A model generated the notes under the pieces. That model was not told the origin of the DNA, made no database searches, and saw only the letters and a list, made by a program, of their open reading frames with translations. From assembly GCA_005888595.1 (NCBI GenBank), contig VBAL01000012.1:1084-33208 (forward strand): 32,125 nt of DNA, read 5' to 3'. The position numbers were made by a program, and so were the translations under genes. The DNA comes from Candidatus Segetimicrobium genomatis (GTDB lineage Bacteria; Sysuimicrobiota; Sysuimicrobiia; Sysuimicrobiales; Kaftiobacteriaceae). Positions within the stretch are counted from its first letter, which is position 1. Every line of letters begins with the position of its first letter. Positions 5,783 to 13,322 of the stretch are shown here, one piece after another.

Positions 5783-6619
5783 ATGCGATCTGGGGGTCAG
5801 GGGGTCGGGATCCGGGAACAGATCCCGGCGATATCTGCCGCCGCTTCGACGGCCGGACGCCTCATCGTCGCACTGGATGTTCCTTCTTTAGAAGGAGCGG
5901 CGCGGTTTGTGACCACCCTGGGGCCGGCCGTGAGATGGTTCAAGGTTGGGTCGGAACTGTTTACGGCCGTCGGCCCCCGGGCCGTCACCATGATCCTCGA
6001 GCGCGGGGGCAAGGTCTTCCTGGACCTAAAATTCCATGACATACCCCGCACAGTCGCCGCAGCCGTTGGTGCCGCCGCCCGGCTCGGCGTGCACATGATG
6101 AATCTCCATATTGGCGCAGGCGAGGATGTACTCCGTGCTGCTGTTCGCGCCCTCGACGACAACGAGCCGGTGACCCCTCAGCGGTCACCAGTCACGTCTA
6201 TGCGAATCACGAATCACGAATCACGAATCACCGGGCCGTTGCTTCTAGGCGTCACGCAACTGACCAGTTACCACGATGGACCCGAGGTGATGGCCGCCGT
6301 CGTCGACGCTGCCGCGCGGGCGAAATGGTGCGGGCTGGATGGGGTCATCGCATCGGCACGAGAGGCCGCGGCGATCAAGTCTGCCTGCGGCCCGGAGTTC
6401 GTCGTGGTCACTCCGGGCATTCGTCCCGCCGGTGCATCATCGGATGACCAGCGCCGCACCGCCACACCGGCCGAGGCAGTGCTGGCCGGGGCGGACTATT
6501 TGGTGGTCGGGCGCCCGGTCCTGGACGCTGTGGATCCACTCGCTGTCGTCTCCGGCGTGATCCAGGAGATGGAGGCGGCGGTCCGCCAGGAGAGTGGAGT
6601 GTCGGAGCGGAAGTCGTAG
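5783..6619 (+). CDS. pyrF: Orotidine 5'-phosphate decarboxylase with an in-frame repeat insertion
   Basis: This is the last enzyme of UMP synthesis. The barrel signature is present: LIVALDVPS (28-36), WFKVGSELF (52-60), the catalytic DLKFHDIP with Asp81, Lys83 and Asp86, LGVTQLTS (155-162), VVTPGIRP, DDQRR and DYLVVGRP. At 278 residues it is about 40 longer than the usual bacterial enzyme. The surplus is in two places. Residues 1-25 come partly from a GGGGTCA-type repeat, and about residues 127-150 (between the helix AAVRALDDN and strand GPLLLGVTQ) come from a hairpin plus GAATCAC array, read as MRITNHESRIT. The insertion keeps the frame and lies between secondary-structure elements, so activity is plausible. 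ATG 5783 follows GGAGGTG inside the pyrD end, 7 bases away. Confidence 0.92.
   Translation: MRSGGQGVGIREQIPAISAAASTAGRLIVALDVPSLEGAARFVTTLGPAVRWFKVGSELFTAVGPRAVTMILERGGKVFLDLKFHDIPRTVAAAVGAAARLGVHMMNLHIGAGEDVLRAAVRALDDNEPVTPQRSPVTSMRITNHESRITGPLLLGVTQLTSYHDGPEVMAAVVDAAARAKWCGLDGVIASAREAAAIKSACGPEFVVVTPGIRPAGASSDDQRRTATPAEAVLAGADYLVVGRPVLDAVDPLAVVSGVIQEMEAAVRQESGVSERKS
5792..5807 (+). repeat. Short GGGGGTCA-type repeat at the pyrF 5' end
   Basis: GGGGGTCA (5792-5799) is followed by GGGGGTCG (5800-5807) and then GGATCCGGGAACAGATCCCGG, which contains a small palindrome. It is translated as GGQGVGI at the PyrF N-terminus. The unit resembles the array at 24404-24431. Confidence 0.6.
6169..6233 (+). 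repeat. Hairpin plus GAATCAC heptad array inside pyrF
   Basis: An inverted repeat GGTGACC (6169-6175) and GGTCACC (6183-6189) is followed by four exact GAATCAC units at 6204, 6211, 6218 and 6225. The array and its flanks (6199-6233) are nearly identical to 4803-4837 at pyrD. Confidence 0.9.
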
Positions 6620-6638
6620 GCATTCCCATTGTGGGGTG

Positions 6639-7232
6639 ATGGACATGGAAGCCGGTGAAGTGATCGCTCTCCTCAAGGAGACAGAGGCATTCCAGAGCGG
6701 TCACTTCCTTCTGAGCTCCGGCATGCACAGCTCCCAGTATGTGCAGTGCGCGCTGCTCCTCCAGCATCCCGCGCACGCCGCGACCGTGGGGAGCGCTCTG
6801 GCCGATCGGTTCCGGGCGCTGCGGCCGCAGGTCGTGATCGGCCCGGCATATGGAGGCATGATCATCGCCCATGAGGTCGCTCGGGCCCTGGGTGGCCGCG
6901 CGCTCTTTGCCGAGCGCGTGGAGGGAAAGTTTGAGTTGCGCCGGTCGTTTTCCATCGGGTCCGGTGAGCGCGTCCTGGTTGTGGAGGATGTGGTCACGAC
7001 CGGGGCGGCGACCAGGGAAGTGAAGCGCCTGGCCGAACGGCTCGGGGGCGCGGTAGTTGGGATCGGGGCGATCGTCGATCGTAGCGCGGGGCCGCTGGGC
7101 TTCGACTGCCCGTTCGAGGTGCTCGCGTCGGTCGAAGCCCCCACTTTCATTCCGGGCATGTGCGAACTCTGCCGCCAGGGTATCCCGCTGGTCAAACCGG
7201 GCAGCCGTCTGTCCCCGGCATTCGTTCGCTGA
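6639..7232 (+). CDS. pyrE: Orotate phosphoribosyltransferase
   Basis: PyrE joins orotate to PRPP to give OMP, just before the PyrF step, in the cytoplasm. The 197-residue product has the substrate-entry segment FLLSSGMHSSQYVQC (23-37), GPAYGGMIIAHEVA (68-81), the ERVEGKFELRRSF dimer loop (92-104) that supplies catalytic lysine/arginine, and the PRPP-binding motif RVLVVEDVVTTGAAT (111-125). The C-terminal CELCRQGIPLVKPGSR is typical of the longer PyrE type. The start is ATG 6639 or ATG 6645; GGGGTG at 6632-6637 is better spaced for 6645. An upstream in-frame ATG at 6594 lies inside pyrF and is rejected. The gene follows pyrF by 19 bases and ends the pyrimidine cluster. Confidence 0.95.
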   Translation: MDMEAGEVIALLKETEAFQSGHFLLSSGMHSSQYVQCALLLQHPAHAATVGSALADRFRALRPQVVIGPAYGGMIIAHEVARALGGRALFAERVEGKFELRRSFSIGSGERVLVVEDVVTTGAATREVKRLAERLGGAVVGIGAIVDRSAGPLGFDCPFEVLASVEAPTFIPGMCELCRQGIPLVKPGSRLSPAFVR

Positions 7233-7265
7233 TCATCACCCCGCCGCACGGCGCACTCCAACAAA

Positions 7266-7382
7266 TGGGGACTGTCCCCAACCGCATTTTGACTCAAATC
7301 GGCTATGCCGCACCCTAACCGCCCCTCTGGTGGCGGTGGTCAGGGGGACAGTCCCCGATCTGCTTTTGACTCACATTGGCTA
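7266..7382. repeat. Pair of REP-like palindromic direct repeats
   Basis: GGGGAC-T-GTCCCC (7267-7279) and GGGGAC-A-GTCCCC (7344-7356) are each followed by a related tail with TTTTGACTCA(A/C)AT(C/T)GGCTA (ending at 7305 and 7382). The period is 77 bases. Between them ACCGCC (7318-7323) and GGCGGT (7332-7337) form another stem. This accounts for most of the 289-base gap before hpt. Palindromes of this kind often accompany REP-associated transposases in other genomes; no transposase is present here. Confidence 0.8.
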
Positions 7383-7463
7383 GCTCTGAGCAGCAAGCGA
7401 CCCTGTTGGGAGCCGGCAGTCGCAAAATCCGAACATTCGGCGCGTGCATCAATCGATCGTTCA

Positions 7464-7492
7464 TTGACACTCCGAAAGGTGCTGACTATAAT
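7464..7492 (+). promoter_or_regulatory. Consensus sigma-70 promoter of the hpt-guaB3-guaA operon
   Basis: TTGACA (7464-7469) and TATAAT (7487-7492) are separated by exactly 17 bases. Both hexamers match the consensus fully. The hpt start is 30 bases downstream, leaving a short leader with GGAGG at 7507-7511. Confidence 0.9.
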
Positions 7493-7521
7493 GAACCCAA
7501 ATTTCCCGGAGGGTAGGGCGC

Positions 7522-8136
7522 GTGGCGCTCCTTGACGATATCGATGAAGTCCTCATCCCGGAGGAGGTGCTGCAGGCCCGAATCCGGGAGCTGGGACGCA
7601 CGATCAGCAACGACTATAACGGCAAAGAACCGCTCCTCGTCGGGATCCTGACAGGAGCGGTTCCGTTTGTGTCCGATCTGCTCCGCCAGATCTCCATCTC
7701 CTGCCAGCTGGACTTCATGGCCACCAGCTCCTACGGAGCCAGGACGGAAAGCTCCGGAATCGTACGGATTCTGAAAGACCTCGAACAGTCTATTGAGGGC
7801 CGACATGTGATCATCGTGGATGACATCATCGATACCGGCCTTACGATGGATTACCTCCTGGAAACGCTCAAGGCGCGCTATCCGGCCAGTCTGAAGGTGT
7901 GCGCCCTGCTGGACAAGGTCCCACGCCGGCTGCGGCACGTGCCGATTGATTACCGCGGATTTGAGATCCCGGACAAATTTGTCGTCGGGTACGGGCTTGA
8001 CTATGGTGGCCGGTATCGCAACCTGCCGTTCATCTGCGTGCTGAAACCGGAAATCTATGGTCAGGAACTGGGTCTGGACGGCGCGCCGGCGATCCGCCAC
8101 TCCCCCTTCGGTCGGCCGGCCCGCGTGGTGCGGTGA
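7522..8136 (+). CDS. hpt: Hypoxanthine phosphoribosyltransferase
   Basis: Hpt recycles hypoxanthine (and usually guanine) with PRPP to IMP/GMP in the cytoplasm. The 204-residue product shows LLVGILTGAVPFVSDLLR (38-55), the DFMATSSYG loop (64-72), the PRPP-binding motif HVIIVDDIIDTGLTMDYL (95-112), ALLDKVPRR, and the base-binding PDKFVVGYGLDYGGRYRNLP. It is about 20 residues longer than the common form, with a polar tail (GRPARVVR). It starts at GTG 7522, 10 bases after GGAGG. It is the first gene after a consensus promoter, and its stop overlaps the guaB3 ATG (TGATG), so the three purine genes are translated from one message. Confidence 0.95.
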   Translation: MALLDDIDEVLIPEEVLQARIRELGRTISNDYNGKEPLLVGILTGAVPFVSDLLRQISISCQLDFMATSSYGARTESSGIVRILKDLEQSIEGRHVIIVDDIIDTGLTMDYLLETLKARYPASLKVCALLDKVPRRLRHVPIDYRGFEIPDKFVVGYGLDYGGRYRNLPFICVLKPEIYGQELGLDGAPAIRHSPFGRPARVVR

Positions 8137-9293
8137 TGGAGTTCATCGGACGAACCCGGGGCGCACGGCGTGCCTACAGCTTCGATGAAATCGCCCTCGC
8201 TCCGGCGTCGACCACGGTCGATCCGCAGGATGTCGATCTCTCCTGGTCGGTCGGGGCACACAGGTTTGCGCTCCCCTTTATGGCCGCCGCGATGGACAGC
8301 GTCGTCGATCCGGCTATTGCGATTCAGATGTCGGAAGCGGGCGGGCTCGCAGTCCTCAACCTCGAAGGCATCCAGACCCGGTACGACGATCCCACACAAC
8401 CCCTGGAGCGCATCGCGGCCGCAGCCCCCGATGAGGTCGTCGGGGTCCTGCAGCAACTGTACCAGGAGCCCATCAAGGACCAGCTGGTGACCGCGCGGAT
8501 CCGTGCGATCGTGGACACGGGTGCCGTGGCCTGCGTCTCGGTGACACCTGCGCGTGCGCCGCACCTGCTGCCGCTGGCCGAGGAGGCCGGGGCGCAGCTT
8601 CTCGCCCTGCAGTCGACCGTGGTCACCGATCGCCATCATTCCTCACGGGGCCGGTCCGTCTCGGTGCGAGATCTCATCGAGCAGGTCGGCGTCCCGGTCA
8701 TGGTGGGAAACTGTGTCGGCTACGACGCGGCGATGGCGCTGCTGGACGCCGGCGCAGCGGGACTCTTCGTCGGCGTGGGGCCAGGGGCGGCGTGCACGAG
8801 CCGGCGGGTGCTCGGCGTGGGAGTGCCCCAGGCGACGGCGGTGGCCGATGCCGCAGCCGCGCGTGATGAATATCACCGCCGCACCGGACGCTATGTGCCG
8901 GTCGTGGCGGATGGCGGCATCGCGGTCGGGGGTGACGTGGCGAAGGCCATCGCCTGCGGCGCCGATGCGGTCATGCTGGGTTCGGCGCTGGCGCGGGCGG
9001 AGGAAGCTCCAGGCAGGGGATTCCACTGGGGGATGGCGACTCCACACCCCGCGCTGCCGCGGGGGACGCGTATCAAGGTCGGGACCGGCGCCACGCTCCA
9101 ACAAATCCTTTTCGGTCCCGCGGAGACGGACGACGGGTCACAGAACCTGACGGAGGCCCTGCGCACGGCGATGGGAATCTGTGGCGCCCGCACGATTCGT
9201 GACATGCATCAGGTGGAGATTGTGATCGCACCTACCCTCGCCAGCGAGGGGAAGGCGCTCCAATTCGCCCAGCGGGTGGGACAGGGACGATGA
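8136..9293 (+). CDS. guaB3: GuaB3-family IMP dehydrogenase-related protein
   Basis: The 385-residue TIM-barrel protein begins [21 protein letters not shown], the usual opening of GuaB3 proteins, and has [12 protein letters not shown] (48-59), [10 protein letters not shown] (69-78), [11 protein letters not shown] (190-200) and the active loop [11 protein letters not shown] with the nucleophile Cys220. VADGGI and [12 protein letters not shown] form the phosphate site. It lacks the two CBS domains that interrupt classical GuaB, and it is ~100 residues shorter. Some members of this family have shown IMP dehydrogenase activity; others are uncharacterised. Its place between hpt and guaA supports the IMP to XMP step. 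The start is ATG 8136 (or GTG 8133), overlapping the hpt stop; its TGA overlaps the guaA ATG. Confidence 0.9.
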   Translation: MEFIGRTRGARRAYSFDEIALAPASTTVDPQDVDLSWSVGAHRFALPFMAAAMDSVVDPAIAIQMSEAGGLAVLNLEGIQTRYDDPTQPLERIAAAAPDEVVGVLQQLYQEPIKDQLVTARIRAIVDTGAVACVSVTPARAPHLLPLAEEAGAQLLALQSTVVTDRHHSSRGRSVSVRDLIEQVGVPVMVGNCVGYDAAMALLDAGAAGLFVGVGPGAACTSRRVLGVGVPQATAVADAAAARDEYHRRTGRYVPVVADGGIAVGGDVAKAIACGADAVMLGSALARAEEAPGRGFHWGMATPHPALPRGTRIKVGTGATLQQILFGPAETDDGSQNLTEALRTAMGICGARTIRDMHQVEIVIAPTLASEGKALQFAQRVGQGR

Positions 9294-10942
9294 CACGGGA
9301 TCGCGGACCTGCGGGACCCCCCACGCTCGCTTCGCGGGCGCGGGAACGCGAAGGCGCGGAGGACGGGCGAGTCACGAATCACGAATCACGAAGCCCTGCA
9401 CCTCATCCTTCTGACGTTGACACGATCATCGTGCTCGATTTCGGGGCGCAGTACGCTCAGTTGATCGCCCGCCGGGTGCGGGAGAGCAAGGTCCGCAGCC
9501 TGATTCTTCCGTACGATACGCCGTTTGACGAACTCCTGGGCCTCCGTCCCAAGGGCCTCATTCTGTCTGGTGGGCCGGCCAGCGTGTACGAGCCCGGAGC
9601 CCCGCGCTGCGACCCGCGCATCTTCGGCGGGCACGTGCCGGCATTGGGCATCTGCTATGGCATGCAGCTGATGGCGCACGAACTGGGCGGGCGGACATCC
9701 GCTGCGGGGCAGCGGGAATACGGGCGGACGCGTCTGTTTGTCGATGATCACGCGGATCTGTTCGCCGGATTGGAAGCGCGGCTGATGTGCTGGATGAGCC
9801 ACGGCGACTCCGTCGTGGCGCCGCCGCAGGGGTTTGCCGTCCTGGCCCGCACCGACCACAATCCCGTTGCGGCCATGGCCAACCGCCGGCTTCAGCAGTT
9901 CGGGGTGCAGTTCCATCCCGAGGTCACCCACACCCCGTGGGGCACCCAGGTGCTCCAAAACTTTCTCTACAATGTGTGCGGATGCCGGCCGCAGTGGACG
10001 ATGGCGTCGTTCATCGAGACGCAGGTGGCGGCGATCCGCCACACCGTGGGCGCGGGCTATGCCATCTGCGCGCTCTCCGGCGGGGTCGACTCCGCCGCGG
10101 CCGCCGCGCTGGCTCATCGCGCCGTTGGGGATCAACTCACTTGCATCTTCGTCGACCATGGGTTGCTGCGGCAGGGGGAGCCCGAGCAGGTCATCCAGAC
10201 ATTCCGGGATTCGTTTCAAATGCCGCTGGCGCACGTTGATGCACGAGACCGCTTTCTCGGCAGGCTGGCTGGGATCGTCGAGCCGGAGGAGAAACGCCGG
10301 GCCATCGGTGAGGAGTTCATCGCCGTCTTCAACGAAGAGGCGCGAAAGCTCGGGCGCGTGGAGTTTCTAGTGCAGGGGACACTGTACCCGGACGTCATCG
10401 AGAGCGGGACGCGCACCGCGGCGCGCATCAAGACCCATCACAACGTCGGCGGCCTTCCCGCGCAGATGCAGTTCCGGCTCATCGAGCCGTTTCGAGAGTT
10501 GTTCAAGGACGAGGTCCGCGAAGTGGCCCGGCAACTCGATCTCCCCGATGAGATGGTCTGGCGGCATCCCTTTCCCGGGCCGGGGCTCGCCATCCGGGTG
10601 CTGGGCGAGGTGTCGGCGGACCGGTTGACGGTGGCCCGCAGCGCGGACGCCATCGTGGTGGACGAGTTGCGGACCGCAGGCCTGATGCGGAAAGTCTGGC
10701 AGGCGTTCGCCGTGCTGCTCCCGGTGAACTCGGTGGGCGTGATGGGCGATGCCCGCACCTATGGCCACACGGTCGTGGTCCGCGTCGTCACCAGCGAAGA
10801 TGGCATGACGGCCGACTGGGCGCGGCTGCCCGATGAACTGCTGGAGCGTCTGGCGAACCGGATCACCCGTGAGGTCCCCGGCATTACCCGCGTGGCCTAC
10901 GATATTACGTCGAAGCCCCCCGCTACCATTGAGTGGGAGTAG
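9290..10942 (+). CDS. guaA: GMP synthase (glutamine-hydrolysing)
   Basis: GuaA converts XMP to GMP using glutamine and ATP. The class I amidotransferase domain has GICYGMQLM with Cys122 and QFHPEVTHT with His209 and Glu211. The ATP-pyrophosphatase domain has SGGVDS (263-268). The dimerisation domain has [21 protein letters not shown] and the C-terminal [14 protein letters not shown]. The product is 550 residues, about 35-40 longer than usual. The surplus is the N-terminus before [19 protein letters not shown] (residue ~44 on), which includes repeat-derived [12 protein letters not shown] 9290 overlaps the guaB3 stop (ATGA), which supports this start despite the extension. No closer start codon with a ribosome binding site was seen. 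Confidence 0.95.
   Translation: MTRDRGPAGPPTLASRAREREGAEDGRVTNHESRSPAPHPSDVDTIIVLDFGAQYAQLIARRVRESKVRSLILPYDTPFDELLGLRPKGLILSGGPASVYEPGAPRCDPRIFGGHVPALGICYGMQLMAHELGGRTSAAGQREYGRTRLFVDDHADLFAGLEARLMCWMSHGDSVVAPPQGFAVLARTDHNPVAAMANRRLQQFGVQFHPEVTHTPWGTQVLQNFLYNVCGCRPQWTMASFIETQVAAIRHTVGAGYAICALSGGVDSAAAAALAHRAVGDQLTCIFVDHGLLRQGEPEQVIQTFRDSFQMPLAHVDARDRFLGRLAGIVEPEEKRRAIGEEFIAVFNEEARKLGRVEFLVQGTLYPDVIESGTRTAARIKTHHNVGGLPAQMQFRLIEPFRELFKDEVREVARQLDLPDEMVWRHPFPGPGLAIRVLGEVSADRLTVARSADAIVVDELRTAGLMRKVWQAFAVLLPVNSVGVMGDARTYGHTVVVRVVTSEDGMTADWARLPDELLERLANRITREVPGITRVAYDITSKPPATIEWE
9369..9389 (+). repeat. GAATCAC heptad array at the guaA 5' end
   Basis: GAGTCAC (9369), GAATCAC (9376) and GAATCAC (9383) stand in tandem and are translated as RVTNHESR, in the same sense orientation as the copies at pyrD and pyrF. 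Confidence 0.85.
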
Positions 10943-10957
10943 GCTCTCCGAACTGTA

Positions 10958-11057
10958 GAACGCAGATCGCAGAACGCAGAGCGCAGCCTGGAGCCGAGCG
11001 CGCCCCATGATATAGTAGGTGGAAGAGTCTGCCTGCTGCGTTCTGCCGTCTGCGTTC
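10958..11057. repeat. Inverted heptad array (GAACGCA) between guaA and pcrA
   Basis: The left array has GAACGCA, GATCGCA, GAACGCA, GAGCGCA at 10958-10985. The right array at 11034-11057 is the same unit on the minus strand (GAACGCA, GACGGCA, GAACGCA). A ~48-base spacer lies between. The arms can pair into a long hairpin directly upstream of the pcrA start at 11073. Confidence 0.88.
11008..11016 (+). promoter_or_regulatory. Possible extended -10 element for pcrA
   Basis: TGATATAGT in the spacer of the GAACGCA array fits an extended -10 (TGnTATAnT). No convincing -35 hexamer is visible 17 bases upstream. It is 57 bases before the pcrA start. Confidence 0.3.
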
Positions 11058-11072
11058 TTCTAACCGGAGCCC

Positions 11073-13196
11073 ATGGACTTTCTGAACGACCTCAATCCGC
11101 CCCAGCGAGAAGCGGTCATCCATCCCGGCGGGCCGTTATTGATCCTGGCCGGCGCCGGCAGCGGAAAGACCCGCGTGCTCGCCTATCGGGTCGCATACCT
11201 GCTGCGCTCCGGCGGCGTCTCGCCGGCCCGCATGCTGGCCGTCACGTTCACCAACAAAGCCGCCAACGAGATGCGGGTGCGTGTCGACCGGCTGGTGGGG
11301 GCGGCCATGGCGCGGGCGATCTGGATCGGCACATTCCATCACATCTGCAGCCGGATCCTCCGCCGGAACGGCGAGCGCGTGGGCGTGGGCCGGAACTTCC
11401 TGATCTTCGACGACGACGACCAGCGCGCCGTGATCCGGCAGTGCCTCAAAGATCTCGGACTGGACGAGCGGCGGTTCCCGCCTGCCGTCCTGCTGGCCCT
11501 GATCGATCGTGCGAAGAACGAGGGCGTCGACCACCTCGCGTACGCGGAGCGCGCCAACGGTTGGTATGAAGAGGTGGTCGCGCGGGTCTTCAATGCCTAT
11601 CAGCGGCTGCTGCGAGAGCAGAATGCCCTGGACTTCGACGACCTGCTCCTGGAGGTCGTCCGATTATTCGGCGAGGCGCCGGATGTCAAGGAAGAGTATC
11701 AGGAGCGCTTCCAGCACATTCTTGTCGACGAGTACCAGGATACGAATCGCGCCCAGTATCTCATCATCCGCACGCTGGCCGAACGGCACCGCAACATCTG
11801 CGTGGTGGGAGATGATGATCAATCGATCTACCGGTGGCGAGGAGCCGACGTCCGCAACATTCTGGAGTTCGAGCAGGACTACCCCGACGCCACGATCGTG
11901 AAGCTCGAACAGAACTACCGCTCCACCAAGACCATCCTGCAGGCTGCCAGAGAGGTCATCCAGCACAACCCGCACCGCCACGGCAAGGCGCTGTGGACCG
12001 ATAACCCGCCGGGAGAGCCGGTCGCCCTCTACGAGGCGTTCGACGGGCACGATGAGGCCCGCTTCGTGGCCGACGAGATCGCGCGGTTGAAGAACGGGCT
12101 GCGGTATCGTGATGTCGTGGTCCTGTACCGTACCAACGCCCAGTCCAGATTGTTTGAGGAGCAGTGCCTCCGCGCCGGCCTCCCCTATACCATCGTCGGC
12201 GGGGTGCGTTTCTATGAGCGGAAAGAGATCCGCGATATCATCGCCTACCTGCGACTCGCCCTCACCCCGGCCGACGACGCCAGCCTGACCCGCATCATCA
12301 ACGTGCCGCGGCGCGGCATCGGTGATATCAGTCTGGGGCGGCTGGCCGGATATGCACGAGCCCACGGCCTCAGCCTGCTGGAGGCCATGGCCCAGCCGGA
12401 GGCCCTGGAGGATCTTCCCAAATCGGCGCAGCGCGCCGCGGCCGAGCTCGTGGATTTGATCGCCCGGCTGCGCGACCGCGCACAGCGGGTCCGGACCACC
12501 GATTTGATCGACGCGGCGATCGTGGAGACCGGGTACCAGGCCATGCTGGAAGCGGAAGGCACGGACGAAGCGTACAGCCGGCTAGAGAACCTCCGGGAGC
12601 TGGTCACGGTGGCCAAGGAGTTTGAAGATGTCACCGGTGAGGAAAGCCTGGAGGCGTTCTTGCAACACCTGGCGCTGGTCACCGACTTGGATACCTGGCA
12701 GGAACAGGTGGACCGGGTGACGCTGATGACACTGCACAGCGCCAAAGGGTTGGAGTTTGCGGTCGTCTTCCTGGCCGGTCTGGAGGAAGGCCTGTTCCCT
12801 CACGCCAGGGCGCTCGAGGAGGCGGAAGGTCTGGAAGAAGAGCGACGGCTCTGTTACGTCGGGATGACCCGGGCTAAGCAACGCCTGTATCTCTCCTATG
12901 CACGCAGCCGCACAATCTTCGGCAGCACTATGCCGGGCGTGCCCTCGCGCTTTCTGGAGGAAGTCCCGGCCGAGCTTCTGGCCAGGCATGCGCACGCACC
13001 GCCAACAGTCGCGTGGACGGAGGAAGAACGGGAGATTCCGTCTTTCGCCGTGGGGGACCACGTCCGCCATGCCAGCTTCGGAGAGGGTCGTGTCCTCGGG
13101 GTGGAAGGGGAAGGGGTGCGTGGAGTCGTGACGGTGCAGTTCGCGCAGGGCGTAAAGCGATTAGCGCTAGGTTATGCACCTTTGGAGCGCGTCTGA
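11073..13196 (+). CDS. pcrA: ATP-dependent DNA helicase, PcrA/UvrD type
   Basis: This is a superfamily 1A 3'-5' helicase used in repair, replication restart and removal of stalled complexes. The 707-residue length is usual. Motifs in order are Q motif LNPPQREAV (7-15), Walker A AGAGSGKT (26-33), Ia AVTFTNKAANEM (56-67), Ic IGTFHH, II DEYQDT (219-224), III GDDDQSIYRWRGA (246-258), IV QNYRST (280-285), V TLHSAKGLEF with FLAGLEEGLFPH, and VI RRLCYVGMTRAK. The C-terminal region VGDHVRHASFGEGRVLGVEG is the Tudor-like domain that contacts RNA polymerase in PcrA. ATG 11073 follows GGAG at 11065. The gene is monocistronic, bounded by repeat arrays on both sides. Confidence 0.95.
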   Translation: MDFLNDLNPPQREAVIHPGGPLLILAGAGSGKTRVLAYRVAYLLRSGGVSPARMLAVTFTNKAANEMRVRVDRLVGAAMARAIWIGTFHHICSRILRRNGERVGVGRNFLIFDDDDQRAVIRQCLKDLGLDERRFPPAVLLALIDRAKNEGVDHLAYAERANGWYEEVVARVFNAYQRLLREQNALDFDDLLLEVVRLFGEAPDVKEEYQERFQHILVDEYQDTNRAQYLIIRTLAERHRNICVVGDDDQSIYRWRGADVRNILEFEQDYPDATIVKLEQNYRSTKTILQAAREVIQHNPHRHGKALWTDNPPGEPVALYEAFDGHDEARFVADEIARLKNGLRYRDVVVLYRTNAQSRLFEEQCLRAGLPYTIVGGVRFYERKEIRDIIAYLRLALTPADDASLTRIINVPRRGIGDISLGRLAGYARAHGLSLLEAMAQPEALEDLPKSAQRAAAELVDLIARLRDRAQRVRTTDLIDAAIVETGYQAMLEAEGTDEAYSRLENLRELVTVAKEFEDVTGEESLEAFLQHLALVTDLDTWQEQVDRVTLMTLHSAKGLEFAVVFLAGLEEGLFPHARALEEAEGLEEERRLCYVGMTRAKQRLYLSYARSRTIFGSTMPGVPSRFLEEVPAELLARHAHAPPTVAWTEEEREIPSFAVGDHVRHASFGEGRVLGVEGEGVRGVVTVQFAQGVKRLALGYAPLERV

Positions 13197-13214
13197 CTGC
13201 GAGATGCAAGAATA

Positions 13215-13246
13215 CGCGACTGCGCGACCGCGTGACCGCGTAGGAG
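13215..13246 (+). repeat. Octad repeat array after pcrA
   Basis: CGCGACTG (13215), CGCGACCG (13223), CGTGACCG (13231) and CGTAGGAG (13239) form a degenerate 8-base array in the 126-base gap before the first binding-protein gene. No inverted partner is obvious. Confidence 0.6.
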
Positions 13247-13322
13247 GGGCAGGAACCGCAGGCGGGCGCTGGAAATAGCCTACCCAATGCCGCGTGACAC
13301 GTTCGGTGAGAGGAGGACACTG

